In this document: positions 11,316-20,860 of the stretch, one piece after another
Layout: the number at the start of each line of letters is the position of its first letter
How positions within the stretch are numbered: position 1 is the first letter of the stretch
From: Marinobacter fonticola
GTDB taxonomy: Bacteria > Pseudomonadota > Gammaproteobacteria > Pseudomonadales > Oleiphilaceae
Assembly (NCBI RefSeq): GCF_008122265.1
Contig: NZ_CP043042.1
Span: 1,488,001-1,552,000 of the forward strand
DNA length: 64,000 nt
Direction of reading: 5' to 3'
The notes under the pieces: model-generated
The model's database searches: none
What the model was told of the DNA's origin: nothing
Seen by the model: the letters and a program-made list of their open reading frames with translations, nothing else
Translations under genes and position numbers: made by a program

Positions 11316-11618
11316 ATGTCGGCTTTGACGAAAGCGGAGATGGCAGAGCGCCTCTATGAAGAGCTGGGGCTCAACAAACGCGAAGCCAAGGAAATGGTGG
11401 AAGCCTTTTTCGGAGAGATCAGAGATGCACTGAGCCATAACGAACAGGTCAAGCTGTCGGGGTTCGGTAATTTTGATCTGCGGGACAAGAAGGAGCGGCC
11501 CGGCAGGAATCCGAAAACCGGCGAAGAAATTCCAATCAGCGCACGTCGAGTCGTTACTTTCCGACCTGGACAAAAACTAAAACAGAAAGTAGAAGCGTAT
11601 GCTGGAACCCAGTCATAA
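11316..11618 (+). CDS. ihfA: Integration host factor alpha subunit
   Basis: This 100-residue HU/IHF-family DNA-bending protein forms IHF with the beta subunit. IHF makes sharp bends at specific sites, shaping the nucleoid and sigma-54 promoters among others. The beta-arm signature '[18 protein letters not shown]' with the intercalating proline is present. Its ribosome site GAGG is formed by the end of pheT. The end of the gene overlaps the downstream MerR-type gene by 20 bases, so the two are probably translationally coupled. Confidence 0.97.
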   Translation: MSALTKAEMAERLYEELGLNKREAKEMVEAFFGEIRDALSHNEQVKLSGFGNFDLRDKKERPGRNPKTGEEIPISARRVVTFRPGQKLKQKVEAYAGTQS

Positions 11619-11961
11619 CAACGAACTGCCTCCAATTCCGGGCAAACGCTACTTCACTATCGGTGAAGTAGCTGACCTCTGTAGCGTGAAAGCCCATGTG
11701 CTGCGCTACTGGGAACAGGAATTCCCACAACTGTCGCCGGTCAAGCGTAGGGGTAATCGCCGTTACTACCAGCGCGCCGACGTGCTGACCATTCGCCAGA
11801 TTCGCAGCTTGCTCTACGATCAGGGCTACACCATCGGTGGCGCCAAGCAGAAGCTGAGCAGTCATGAGATCAAGGACGATACGTCGCAGTACAAGCAACT
11901 GATTCGTCAAATGATCGCCGAACTGGAAGAAGTTCTGGACGTCTTGAACAGCCCGACCTGA
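11599..11961 (+). CDS. MerR-family transcriptional regulator
   Basis: This is a 120-residue protein with an N-terminal MerR winged helix ('[20 protein letters not shown]', residues 16-35) and a dimerisation helix toward the C-terminus. No metal-binding cysteine cluster is seen, so it is not a metal sensor of the classical type. A small MerR-like gene directly after ihfA is a recurrent arrangement in Pseudomonas and relatives; its target is unknown. It starts inside ihfA, so expression is tied to the pheST-ihfA operon. Confidence 0.9.
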   Translation: MLEPSHNNELPPIPGKRYFTIGEVADLCSVKAHVLRYWEQEFPQLSPVKRRGNRRYYQRADVLTIRQIRSLLYDQGYTIGGAKQKLSSHEIKDDTSQYKQLIRQMIAELEEVLDVLNSPT

Positions 11962-12103
11962 AACCATCGCCGCTCGGGCTCAACGTGTCATTTTTATCTC
12001 GATTTCCTGTTTATTTTTGGTGGGAGCTAGTGTAGACTTCGCTCCCGCTAAGCCATTGAAGTTCCTCTTTAAAGGAGCAATCCACTCAGTGGCTGGCGTG
12101 TGT

Positions 12104-12180
12104 CGGGGCGTAGCGCAGCTTGGTAGCGCATCTGCATGGGGTGCAGAGGGTCGCAGGTTCAAATCCTGCCGTCCCGACCA
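12104..12180 (+). tRNA. tRNA-Pro (anticodon GGG)
   Basis: This is a 77-base cloverleaf with an encoded 3' CCA. The acceptor stem CGGGGCG pairs with CGTCCCG (one G-U). The D-arm contains AGCGCAGCTTGGTAGCGC. The anticodon stem TCTGC/GCAGA encloses loop ATGGGGT with anticodon GGG. The T-arm is GCAGGTTCAAATCCTGC. It reads CCC and CCU proline codons. Its place after ihfA and the MerR gene is conserved in Pseudomonas-like genomes. Confidence 0.97.
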
Positions 12181-12682
12181 ATTATTTAATCACGGACGAA
12201 CTTTTCTTTAGTCTCTGTTTTCTTTTCAGTCGTGTGCCTAGTAATGCACTGCTGCTTTCCCGTCGTTCATCGGTTTTTTCCAGCCTCCCAGTGTCCCTTA
12301 AAACGATATGCTGCTGTTATTAATCTCGCCCCTGTAATCGGTGAGTGCTCGCCGGACATTTGCCGCTACTCTTTGCCTATAAACCCGATCGCTTTCACGG
12401 GCTGGAATAGGCGCAGTGCAAACTATAGGGCTTATCTAGCTAGCAAAAATTTAAGCGATGCCGGGTAGAAAAAACACGGCCTGACAGGGAGGTGGGCTCG
12501 CTCAAGCCGCCGCTTCATTCCAAGCGGTCTCGGTGAGTCTAGCGTTACGCTATTTGATAGACGTCAAAACAAAAATGGTTGAGTAACGTCTACCGGGCAG
12601 GTATTTTTTAATAGATGAGCTAGAAGTCCATCCATTTAAAAGGGTCCGTGAACCCTTTTTTTCGTTTGTGCAGGAAGTAAAA
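12181..12682 (+). other. Intergenic region; second half looks like a structured leader
   Basis: No credible coding region is seen. Bases 12181-12480 are AT-richer than the surroundings and show nothing I can name. Bases 12481-12662 contain a chain of hairpins: CCGCTT/AAGCGG at 12511-12528, GTCTA (12537) pairing with TAGAC (12558), TAGACGT (12558) pairing with ACGTCTA (12586), and then a terminator. The two pairings that use 12558-12562 exclude each other, as in an attenuator or riboswitch leader. Confidence 0.5.
12638..12662 (+). terminator. Intrinsic terminator just upstream of the poly-HAMP kinase
   Basis: AAAAGGGT pairs with ACCCTTTT around loop CCGTGA, and the T-run continues to 12662. 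It sits only 20 bases before the kinase ATG. Either it ends transcripts coming from the tRNA side or it is the off-switch of a regulated leader. Confidence 0.7.
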
Positions 12683-15600
12683 ATGACAAGCGCCCACCTT
12701 CATGAATCCGATTTTGACCCCGCCGTTCTCCTGCAAGTCCTAACCGCCGTCAAGAAAGGTGATTTTTCGACCAGAATGCCGCTGGATTGGACCGGCGTCA
12801 ATGGCAAGATCGCCGACACGCTCAACGATATCATCGATATCAACGACAAGATTTCAACCGAGCTAGATCGGGTCAGCAACGCTGCGGGTAAGGAAGGCAA
12901 GCTGGCGCAGAGAGTCTCCTTCGGCGCTGTCGACGGCGCCTGGGCCGTTCAGGGTGACTCCATCAATACCCTGATTTCCGACCTGGCGATGCCGACCAAC
13001 GAGATGGCGCGGGTTATCGGCGCCGTCGCCAAGGGCGATCTTACCCAGCGGGTCAGTCTGGACGCGGACGGCAAGCCGATGCGTGGGGAGTTCATGCGTA
13101 CGGCCAAGATCGTTAATACGATGGTGGCGCAGTTGGAGTCATTTTCGTCCGAGGTCACCCGTGTCGCGCGTGAAGTAGGGACCGAGGGCAAACTGGGTGG
13201 TCAGGCACAGGTTAAGGGGGTGCTGGGTACCTGGAAAGACCTCACTGACAACGTAAACGCAATGGCGGGCAACCTGACGGTTCAGCTGCGTGACGTCTCC
13301 AAGGTGGCTACCGCCATTGCTCAGGGCGATCTGACGCAGAAAATCACGGTGGACGTGAAAGGTGAAATCCTGCAGATCAAAGACGTCATCAATACGATGG
13401 TGGACCAGCTGGGTTCCTTTGCCTCGGAGGTAACCCGGGTTGCGCGGGAGGTGGGTTCCGAGGGCAAGCTGGGTGGCCAGGCCCAAGTGCAGGGGGTCGC
13501 CGGAACCTGGAAGGACCTCACCGACAACGTCAACTCCATGGCCGGCAACCTGACCGTTCAGTTGCGCGACGTTTCCAAGGTCGCCACAGCGATCGCCCAG
13601 GGCGACCTGGGACAGAAGATCACCGTTGACGTAAAGGGTGAGATTCTCCAGATCAAGAACGTGATTAACACGATGGTGGACCAGCTTGGCTCCTTCGCCT
13701 CGGAGGTAACCCGGGTGGCCCGGGAAGTGGGCACCGATGGCAAACTGGGTGGCCAGGCCCGGGTAGAAGGTGTAGCCGGCACCTGGAAAGACCTGACCGA
13801 TAACGTCAACTCGATGGCCGGCAACCTGACCTCGCAGGTGCGAAACATTGCTGAAGTCACGACCGCGGTGGCCAACGGCAATCTTTCCAAGAAGATCACG
13901 GTAAACGTCAAAGGCGAGATCATGGAGCTGAAGAACACCATCAACACGATGGTGGATCAGCTCGGTTCGTTCGCATCCGAAGTAACGCGGGTGGCGCGGG
14001 AAGTGGGCACGGACGGTAAGCTCGGCGGGCAAGCCCAGGTGCAAGGCGTGGCCGGCACCTGGAAAGACCTGACCGATAACGTCAACTCCATGGCCGGCAA
14101 CTTGACCTCCCAGGTGCGTAATATCGCCGAGGTGACGACCGCGGTGGCTAACGGCAATCTCTCCAAGAAGATCACGGTAAACGTCAAAGGCGAGATCATG
14201 GAGCTGAAGAACACCATCAACACGATGGTGGATCAGCTTGGTTCGTTCGCGTCGGAAGTAACCCGGGTGGCACGGGAGGTGGGCACGGACGGTAAACTCG
14301 GTGGTCAGGCTGAGGTAGAAGGCGTCTCGGGCACCTGGAAGGACCTGACGGACAATGTAAATCTGATGGCCTCGAACCTCACCGGCCAGGTGCGTGGTAT
14401 CGCGCGCGTTGTTACCGCGGTGGCCGAGGGCGACCTGAACAAGAAGCTAACGGTAGATGCCAAAGGGGAGATCGCTTCCCTCGCCGATACCATCAATAAC
14501 ATGATCGACACGCTCGCTATCTTTGCCGACCAGGTAACCAGCGTGGCGCGGGAAGTGGGGGTCGAAGGCAAGCTGGGCGGTCAGGCCCGGGTCCCGGGGG
14601 CATCGGGAACCTGGAAGGACCTCACCGATAACGTAAACCAGCTTGCCGCCAATCTGACAGCCCAGGTGCGCGCGATTGCGGAGGTAGCGACAGCGGTAAC
14701 GAAAGGTGACCTGACACGTTCGATCGGGGTTGCGGCGGAAGGCGAGGTTGCTGTCCTCAAGGACACGATCAACGAGATGATTCGCAACCTCAAGGACACC
14801 ACGGACAAGAACACCGAACAGGATTGGCTGAAAACGAACCTGACCCGTTTCACCCGTATCCTCCAGGGCCAGCGTGAAATGCTGACCGTCTGTAAGCTGA
14901 TTTTGTCAGAGCTGGCGCCATTGGTGAATGCCCAGCACGGGGTGTTTTACGGCATCGAAGGCGAACACCGCGATGCGCGCTTGGCGCTCAAAGCCAGTTA
15001 TGCCTACCGGGCACGGGAAAGCCTGCCCCGGACCTTCGCCTTGGGCGAGGGACTGGTTGGGGAGTGTGCCCTGGAGAAAGAGCGCATCCTGTTGACGAAT
15101 GTGCCTTCCGACTACATCAAGATCAACTCGGGCGTCGGTGAAGCGTCGCCCCTGAACATCGTCGTTCTGCCGGTCATGTTCGAAGGGCAGACCAAGGCGG
15201 TCATCGAACTGGCGTCTTTCGAGCGCTTCAGCCCCACCCACTTGTCGTTCCTTGAGCAGCTGACAGAAAGTATTGGTATCGTTCTCAATACGATAGAGGC
15301 GAATTCTCGTACCGAGGGTTTGTTATCCCAGTCTCAGAAAATGGCAGAAGAGCTGCGCGACCAGCAGGAAGAGCTGCAGCAAACCAACGAGGAACTGGAA
15401 GAGAAAGCCCAACTGCTGTCGGCCCAGAATATCGAGGTGGAGCGCAAGAACCGGGAGGTGGAGATCGCCAAGCAATCGCTTGAGGAAAAAGCCGCCCAGT
15501 TGTCGCTCACCTCAAAGTATAAATCGGAATTCCTCGCCAACATGTCTCATGAGCTGCGTACACCGCTCAACAGTTTGCTCCTGTTGGCGCAGCAGCTCCG

Positions 15601-17605
15601 TGACAACCCGGACCAGAACCTGAGCGGCAAGCAGGTTGAGTACGCCAAAACGATCTTCGCCTCCGGCCACGATCTGCTAAACCTGATCAACGATATCCTG
15701 GACTTGTCCAAGATTGAGTCGGGTACGGTCACAGCGGATATCGGCGAGGTGGCCTTCAGCGATCTCGACCGCTTCGTTCAGCAGACCTTCCAGCATATGG
15801 CGGAAGATAAAAAGCTGGACTTCGCCGTCGAACTTGGTGGCGAACTGCCCTCAACCATCCTCACCGACGAACGTCGCCTTAAGCAAATCGCCAAGAATCT
15901 CTTGTCCAACGCCTTCAAATTCACCGCCCACGGCTATGTGAAGCTCAGAGTCGAGTTGGTGACCGGCGGCTGGGGCGAGCACACCGGGCTTAGCCGGGCT
16001 GACCACGTGGTTGCTTTCTCCGTCAGCGATTCGGGCATTGGCATCTCAGCCGACAAACAGCGCGTTATTTTTGAGGCCTTCCAGCAAGCCGACGGGACAA
16101 CCAGCCGTAAGTATGGCGGTACGGGCCTCGGTCTTGCCATAAGCCGGGAGCTGGCTCGCCTGCTGGGCGGACAAATCACGCTCAAGAGTCTCCCGGGCAA
16201 AGGCAGCCGCTTCACGCTGTATTTACCCCTACAGTACCGGGCTGCCAGTTCGGCCAACCTGCCGGCAAGGGTCGATGAGCTACCCTCTCCCGAGCATACT
16301 CGCGAACTCGCTGAGTTAACGTCTGGGACGGAAGGGGCTGCCACGCCGGGCATGGGAGACGATAGTCTGCGCCCCTCGGCCGTGCCAAAAAGCATCGACG
16401 ACGACCGTCTCGACCTGCAGGCAGAAGAGCGGGTCATGCTAATCGGCGAAGATGACCCTAATCTCGCTAAAACCCTGCTTGGATTAGCTCATGAACGCGG
16501 TCTCAAGGGCATCGTGGCGAATCAGGCGCAAACAGCGCTATCGATGGCACGCCAGTATGCGCCCGATTTAATCGTACTGAATCTGAGCCTGCCGGGAATG
16601 AGTGGCTGGGGCATTCTGGATCACCTGAAACATGACCCGGAAACGCGGCATATACCGGTCTTTCTCGTCGCTCGGGAGAACGATGTACATGCGGGCCTCA
16701 GACTGGGTGCGTTGGGCTCGATGTCCAGCCCGGTGAAGCAAGAGGCTCTGGATCTGGCCATCGAGCGATCACACCAGTACGCGGTCGGGAATCGCAGGGA
16801 CCTGCTACTGGTAGAAACCAAGCGTACCAAGAAACAGGATCTTGCGGATCTCCTCCGGAGTTCTGGCGTCACCATCACGACCACTGACCGGGCCGGAGCC
16901 CTGGAGAGTCTCGGAAACGGGCATTTTGACTGTCTCGTTATCGATCTTAGCGCGGACGTGAAAGCGGGGCTCGAGTTGCTGGAAACGCTTGGGAGGAATG
17001 AAGAGCTAAGTGCTTTACCTATCGTCGCCTATCGAGGCGAGCCAGAAGCACTAGACGATGCAGGCCGCAGACAGTTGGAGGCCCTTAGTCAGACGCTGGT
17101 CTTGGCCGAGGTCGATTCTCGGGCATGGCTGCTTGATCAGGTCACGTTATTTTTGCACCTGCGTGAAATGGATCTCATGGATTTCCAGCAGGAAGCCCTC
17201 GAGCACATCCGTAGGGTAGATCCTCGGCTGGCGGGCAGGAAAGTGCTCATCGTTGACGATGATATTCGCAATATTTTCTCGCTTACCGCCTTCCTGGAGC
17301 AGCATCAGATGGAGGTGCTCTCAGCTGAAAACGGTAAGAGCGCGATTGCTCAGCTCGAGAATCGACCGGACATCGAAATAGTCCTGATGGATATCATGAT
17401 GCCGGAAATGGACGGATACGAAACAACCCGCGCGGTTCGAAGTATGCCGGACCTCAAAACCCTGCCGGTGATAGCGTTGACGGCCAAAGCGATGCCCGGC
17501 GACCGCGAAAAGTGTATTGAGGTAGGTGCCTCCGACTATATTCCCAAACCGGTCAATACCGCACAGTTACTCGCCCTGTTGCGTGTCTGGCTGGCGCCTC
17601 GGTAA
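12683..17605 (+). CDS. Giant poly-HAMP hybrid sensor histidine kinase (HAMP repeats-GAF-HisKA-HATPase-3 REC)
   Basis: This cytoplasmic hybrid kinase has 1640 residues and no membrane helix in the HAMP part. I chose ATG 12683 ([12 protein letters not shown]) because GGAAG precedes it. Residues 1 to about 700 hold nearly eight 92-residue units, each with a HAMP-like pair of helices (motif '[11 protein letters not shown]'). A GAF domain lies at about 740-880, then a coiled coil, HisKA with phospho-acceptor His956 in [10 protein letters not shown], and HATPase with 'DSGIGIS' and '[10 protein letters not shown]'. Three receiver domains follow. The first has Asn1300 where Asp is expected, the second lacks the pocket, and the third is canonical with Asp1570 in '[13 protein letters not shown]'. 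The layout resembles fungal group III (Nik1/Os-1) osmosensing kinases. The next gene is its likely signalling partner. Confidence 0.93.
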   Translation: MTSAHLHESDFDPAVLLQVLTAVKKGDFSTRMPLDWTGVNGKIADTLNDIIDINDKISTELDRVSNAAGKEGKLAQRVSFGAVDGAWAVQGDSINTLISDLAMPTNEMARVIGAVAKGDLTQRVSLDADGKPMRGEFMRTAKIVNTMVAQLESFSSEVTRVAREVGTEGKLGGQAQVKGVLGTWKDLTDNVNAMAGNLTVQLRDVSKVATAIAQGDLTQKITVDVKGEILQIKDVINTMVDQLGSFASEVTRVAREVGSEGKLGGQAQVQGVAGTWKDLTDNVNSMAGNLTVQLRDVSKVATAIAQGDLGQKITVDVKGEILQIKNVINTMVDQLGSFASEVTRVAREVGTDGKLGGQARVEGVAGTWKDLTDNVNSMAGNLTSQVRNIAEVTTAVANGNLSKKITVNVKGEIMELKNTINTMVDQLGSFASEVTRVAREVGTDGKLGGQAQVQGVAGTWKDLTDNVNSMAGNLTSQVRNIAEVTTAVANGNLSKKITVNVKGEIMELKNTINTMVDQLGSFASEVTRVAREVGTDGKLGGQAEVEGVSGTWKDLTDNVNLMASNLTGQVRGIARVVTAVAEGDLNKKLTVDAKGEIASLADTINNMIDTLAIFADQVTSVAREVGVEGKLGGQARVPGASGTWKDLTDNVNQLAANLTAQVRAIAEVATAVTKGDLTRSIGVAAEGEVAVLKDTINEMIRNLKDTTDKNTEQDWLKTNLTRFTRILQGQREMLTVCKLILSELAPLVNAQHGVFYGIEGEHRDARLALKASYAYRARESLPRTFALGEGLVGECALEKERILLTNVPSDYIKINSGVGEASPLNIVVLPVMFEGQTKAVIELASFERFSPTHLSFLEQLTESIGIVLNTIEANSRTEGLLSQSQKMAEELRDQQEELQQTNEELEEKAQLLSAQNIEVERKNREVEIAKQSLEEKAAQLSLTSKYKSEFLANMSHELRTPLNSLLLLAQQLRDNPDQNLSGKQVEYAKTIFASGHDLLNLINDILDLSKIESGTVTADIGEVAFSDLDRFVQQTFQHMAEDKKLDFAVELGGELPSTILTDERRLKQIAKNLLSNAFKFTAHGYVKLRVELVTGGWGEHTGLSRADHVVAFSVSDSGIGISADKQRVIFEAFQQADGTTSRKYGGTGLGLAISRELARLLGGQITLKSLPGKGSRFTLYLPLQYRAASSANLPARVDELPSPEHTRELAELTSGTEGAATPGMGDDSLRPSAVPKSIDDDRLDLQAEERVMLIGEDDPNLAKTLLGLAHERGLKGIVANQAQTALSMARQYAPDLIVLNLSLPGMSGWGILDHLKHDPETRHIPVFLVARENDVHAGLRLGALGSMSSPVKQEALDLAIERSHQYAVGNRRDLLLVETKRTKKQDLADLLRSSGVTITTTDRAGALESLGNGHFDCLVIDLSADVKAGLELLETLGRNEELSALPIVAYRGEPEALDDAGRRQLEALSQTLVLAEVDSRAWLLDQVTLFLHLREMDLMDFQQEALEHIRRVDPRLAGRKVLIVDDDIRNIFSLTAFLEQHQMEVLSAENGKSAIAQLENRPDIEIVLMDIMMPEMDGYETTRAVRSMPDLKTLPVIALTAKAMPGDREKCIEVGASDYIPKPVNTAQLLALLRVWLAPR
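12986..14656 (+). repeat. Tandem 276-base coding repeats in the poly-HAMP kinase
   Basis: Successive units start at 13277, 13553, 13829, 14105 and 14381, each exactly 92 codons, preceded by a slightly longer unit from about 12986 and followed by a partial one from 14657. The units at 13829 and 14105 are almost identical at DNA level and translate to nearly the same residues. This indicates recent duplication or gene conversion, and copy number could change by slippage or recombination. Confidence 0.9.
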
Positions 17606-17681
17606 ACCGTACTGGCGCACCGGATAGAGTGTTAAAGCGGACGTATGGATGGCTAACGAGTTGCAGGATGGGTGACTGGAC

Positions 17682-19895
17682 GTGAAAGGAACAAGGCGCG
17701 TGGAAACCGAACAAAGAGCGAATATCCTGGTGGTCGACGATAATGCGGCGAAGCGCCAGGCTTTATCGGCTGTGTTGGAGGAGCTCGGGCAGAATGTCGT
17801 TTTGGCGGACTCCGGTCATGACGCACTCAGATCTTTGCTCGCCCGGGATTATGCCGTCATTTTGATGGACGTCCAGATGCCGGGCATGGACGGCTTCGAG
17901 GCGGCCTCTCTTATCCGCAGCCGCGGGCGCTCGGCGCTCACGCCGATCATTTTCGTCACCTCGTACTCCGATGCTGAAACGGATATGCTCGGCGGTTATT
18001 CTCTCGGGGCAGTGGATTTTATTTTTGCACCGGTCATTCCAGAGATTCTCCGAGCCAAAGTTTCCGTTTTCGTCGAATTGTTCCACACCACCCAACAGCT
18101 CAAACGGCACGAGGACCATTTGGAGAGTCTGGTGCGCCAGCGGACTTCGGCGCTAACGGCAGAAATTGCCGAGCGCGAGCGCGCCGAGCTGATCATTCGT
18201 AAGCTGTCCAGTGCGGTTGAGAAAGTGGCTGACTCGATTTTTATCACCGACACCGAAGGCGTTATCGAGTACGTCAACCCAGCGTTTGAGGCAACGACCG
18301 GCTATGGCGATGCCGAGGCCATCGGGAAGACACCCCAGTTGATTAGGTCCGGCGAACACGAGCCGGCCTTTTACGCCAACATATGGGAAACCCTGGGCCG
18401 CGGGGAAATTTACCGGGAAGTCGTCATCAACCGGAAAAAAGACGGCCAGCTGTACCACGAAGCGGTGACGATTACGCCGCTGGCGGACGATAAAGGGCGC
18501 TGCACTCACTATATCTTTTCCGGCAAGGATATGACCGAGCGCATGCAGACCCAGGAGCGGCTGCACCATCTGGCGCACCACGACATTCTCACTGACCTGC
18601 CGAATCGGATGTTGTTTGTCGATCATCTCAAACAGGCGTTAAGCCGGGCAAAATGGCGTGATCGATCCGTCGCGGTGATATTTGTGGATCTGGACCGGTT
18701 CAAAATTGTCAATGACACTCTGGGCCACGAAGCCGGAGATCAGCTGCTTCAGGCGATTTCCGAACGGATGCAGTCCTGTATGCGCGAGGGTGACATTGCG
18801 GCGCGATTCGGAGGCGATGAGTTTGCGGTGTTTCTCAACGATATTGCCTCTCAAGACGACGTTGCGCCGCTTGCCCAGAACCTCCTCGAAGCCATGTCGC
18901 CGCCTTTCATGATCGCCGGACAAGAGCTGTTTATAACCTGTAGCCTAGGCATCAGCCTCTACCCCGACGACGGCCACGACACTCAAGCCTTGATGCAGAA
19001 CGCTGATACTGCCATGTATTGGTCCAAGCAGCAGGGCGGCAACTCCTACCATTTTTACCAGGTGGCCATGAATGCCCACGCCATGGAAAGGCTGCAGCTG
19101 GAAACGGATCTTCGCCACGCTCTGGAGCGCGAGGAGTTCGCGCTCGACTACCAGCCACAGTACGATCTTGAGAGCGGCGCGTTGGTTGGCGTAGAGGCGC
19201 TGCTCCGCTGGCATCGGCCAGGTTTCGGGATCGTGTCGCCGGAGAACTTCATACCGCTGCTTGAGGAGAATGGCCTCATCGTACCGGTGGGTGAATGGGT
19301 GCTCCAAACGGCCTGCGCACAACACCAGAAGTGGACCGCCGAAGGGTTACCGCCGGTTGCTCTGGCCATTAACGTATCCGGTCGTCAAGTGGATACCAAG
19401 GTGATCCTGGAGACCGTGAGCCGTGTTCTTGAGAGCACCGGAATGACCCCGGAGCTCCTGGAACTCGAACTCACCGAAAGCGTGCTTATGGAGAACATCG
19501 AGTCTATCGGGGACGTCTTTCGGACGCTCAAGTCTATGGGCCTGAAGTTCGCTATCGATGATTTCGGTACCGGGTTTTCGTCGCTTAGCTACCTAAAAAA
19601 CTTCCCGGTAGATGCCCTGAAGATCGACAAGGATTTCGTTCAGGACATTACGACAGATGCCGACAGTGCAGCCATTGTAATCGCTATTATTAGCCTGGCT
19701 CACGCCCTGGGTATGCGTTCTGTCGCCGAAGGCGTTGAAACCCAGGAGCAAGTGGAGTTCCTATGGGCGCAAGGCTGCAACGTCGCGCAGGGCCGCTACT
19801 TCAGCGCGCCTTATTCAGCCGAAGAATTCGAGTCCCAAGTGGCCCGGCAGGGCAGCTTTGGCTTTTCTGAATCCCCACTCTTGGTTCGATCTTGA
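17682..19895 (+). CDS. Response regulator with PAS, GGDEF and EAL domains
   Basis: This 737-residue c-di-GMP turnover protein has a REC domain with Asp63 in 'VILMDVQMPGMDGF', a short coiled coil, PAS at about residues 175-290, GGDEF with the intact motif at residues 377-381 and EAL with Glu505 in 'VEALLRWHRPG'. Both enzymatic motifs look intact, so it may make and degrade c-di-GMP. It lies 76 bases after the poly-HAMP kinase, which strongly suggests that the kinase phosphorylates it. The start is GTG at 17682; a second GTG at 17700, with AAGGAACAAGG just upstream, is an equally good choice and would remove six residues. Confidence 0.93.
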   Translation: MKGTRRVETEQRANILVVDDNAAKRQALSAVLEELGQNVVLADSGHDALRSLLARDYAVILMDVQMPGMDGFEAASLIRSRGRSALTPIIFVTSYSDAETDMLGGYSLGAVDFIFAPVIPEILRAKVSVFVELFHTTQQLKRHEDHLESLVRQRTSALTAEIAERERAELIIRKLSSAVEKVADSIFITDTEGVIEYVNPAFEATTGYGDAEAIGKTPQLIRSGEHEPAFYANIWETLGRGEIYREVVINRKKDGQLYHEAVTITPLADDKGRCTHYIFSGKDMTERMQTQERLHHLAHHDILTDLPNRMLFVDHLKQALSRAKWRDRSVAVIFVDLDRFKIVNDTLGHEAGDQLLQAISERMQSCMREGDIAARFGGDEFAVFLNDIASQDDVAPLAQNLLEAMSPPFMIAGQELFITCSLGISLYPDDGHDTQALMQNADTAMYWSKQQGGNSYHFYQVAMNAHAMERLQLETDLRHALEREEFALDYQPQYDLESGALVGVEALLRWHRPGFGIVSPENFIPLLEENGLIVPVGEWVLQTACAQHQKWTAEGLPPVALAINVSGRQVDTKVILETVSRVLESTGMTPELLELELTESVLMENIESIGDVFRTLKSMGLKFAIDDFGTGFSSLSYLKNFPVDALKIDKDFVQDITTDADSAAIVIAIISLAHALGMRSVAEGVETQEQVEFLWAQGCNVAQGRYFSAPYSAEEFESQVARQGSFGFSESPLLVRS

Positions 19896-20143
19896 CGGGT
19901 TAGAAGTTGAATGGCTTAAAGTGGCCGCTTTTCTATGGATTACAAGGGACGTCGAGACACCGCCTAGTGGAGTCAGCAACGACCGTCAGGCCTTTGTCAC
20001 GTAGCCTATGAATCACAATGCCATGAAATGTCCACCGATCTGGACAGGCGGCCAAGTAGGGCACATAGTGTTGTCCTTGGTGCCGGCGTACCTCGGCATG
20101 CCGGCGCTGCAACAATAACAATGGACACTATCGGCTTTCCGCA

Positions 20144-20860
20144 ATGACAGCAGTAACCCATTCCGTACTTGTCGTGGATGACGATGAAGACATCTGCGAG
20201 TTGCTTCAAACCTTCCTGGGACAGGCAGGCTACCACGTTCGTACCGCGCCGGATGGCGACGGCATGCGTGCGGCGATGGATGAATGCCTGCCGGATGTGC
20301 TGATCCTGGACATTATGCTACCAGGCGATGACGGCTTTTCTTTGTGTCGCTGGGTGCGCGATCATTTCGCCTTGCCAATCATTATGCTGACCGCAAGTTC
20401 CGACGAGGCCGACAAGGTTATCGGGCTTGAGCTCGGTGCCGATGACTATATCGCGAAGCCTTTCAGCGCTCGTGAGTTGCAGGCGCGGATCAAGGCGCTG
20501 TTGCGCCGGTCCCAGCTAAGCCAGCAGGGTTTCCGGCGTTACGTACGTTTCGGTCAATGGCGCCTGGATTGCCAGAATCACGAACTCAACGCTCAGGACG
20601 GCAATCGCGTCGCGCTTTCCGGCGCCGATTTCGCATTACTCAAGCTGTTTATCGACCATGCCAACACGATCCTGGACCGGGATACTATCGCCGGAGTGAC
20701 CCGGGGGCGGGAATCGGATCCGATGGATCGCGTCGTCGATGTGGCTGTAAGCCGCTTGCGACAGCGTCTAGGCGATCAAGGGCGCCAACCGAGGCTGATT
20801 CGTACGGTGCGTGGGGCCGGGTACATGCTGACGGCAACGATCAGCTATGAAAACGAGTAG
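20144..20860 (+). CDS. gltR: OmpR-family response regulator (GltR-like)
   Basis: This 238-residue DNA-binding response regulator has an N-terminal receiver ('VLVVDDDEDICELL', phospho-acceptor in 'DVLILDIMLPGDDGF', Lys in 'YIAKPF') and a C-terminal winged helix ending 'RTVRGAGYMLTA'. The last 14 bases overlap the downstream kinase gene. The order regulator-kinase-sugar ABC transporter equals gltR-gtrS-gtsABCD of Pseudomonas, where the pair responds to 2-ketogluconate or glucose metabolites and controls glucose uptake. The gene name rests on this context; the signal in this organism is inferred. Confidence 0.85.
   Translation: MTAVTHSVLVVDDDEDICELLQTFLGQAGYHVRTAPDGDGMRAAMDECLPDVLILDIMLPGDDGFSLCRWVRDHFALPIIMLTASSDEADKVIGLELGADDYIAKPFSARELQARIKALLRRSQLSQQGFRRYVRFGQWRLDCQNHELNAQDGNRVALSGADFALLKLFIDHANTILDRDTIAGVTRGRESDPMDRVVDVAVSRLRQRLGDQGRQPRLIRTVRGAGYMLTATISYENE

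Noticed and set aside
12104..12180. tRNA-Pro as an integration site of a genomic island
   Set aside because: No repeat of the tRNA 3' end and no integrase gene is found in the window, and the genes beyond look native.
13139..14044. Long minus-strand frames across the HAMP repeats
   Set aside because: They repeat with the same 276-base period as the kinase and are shadows of it.
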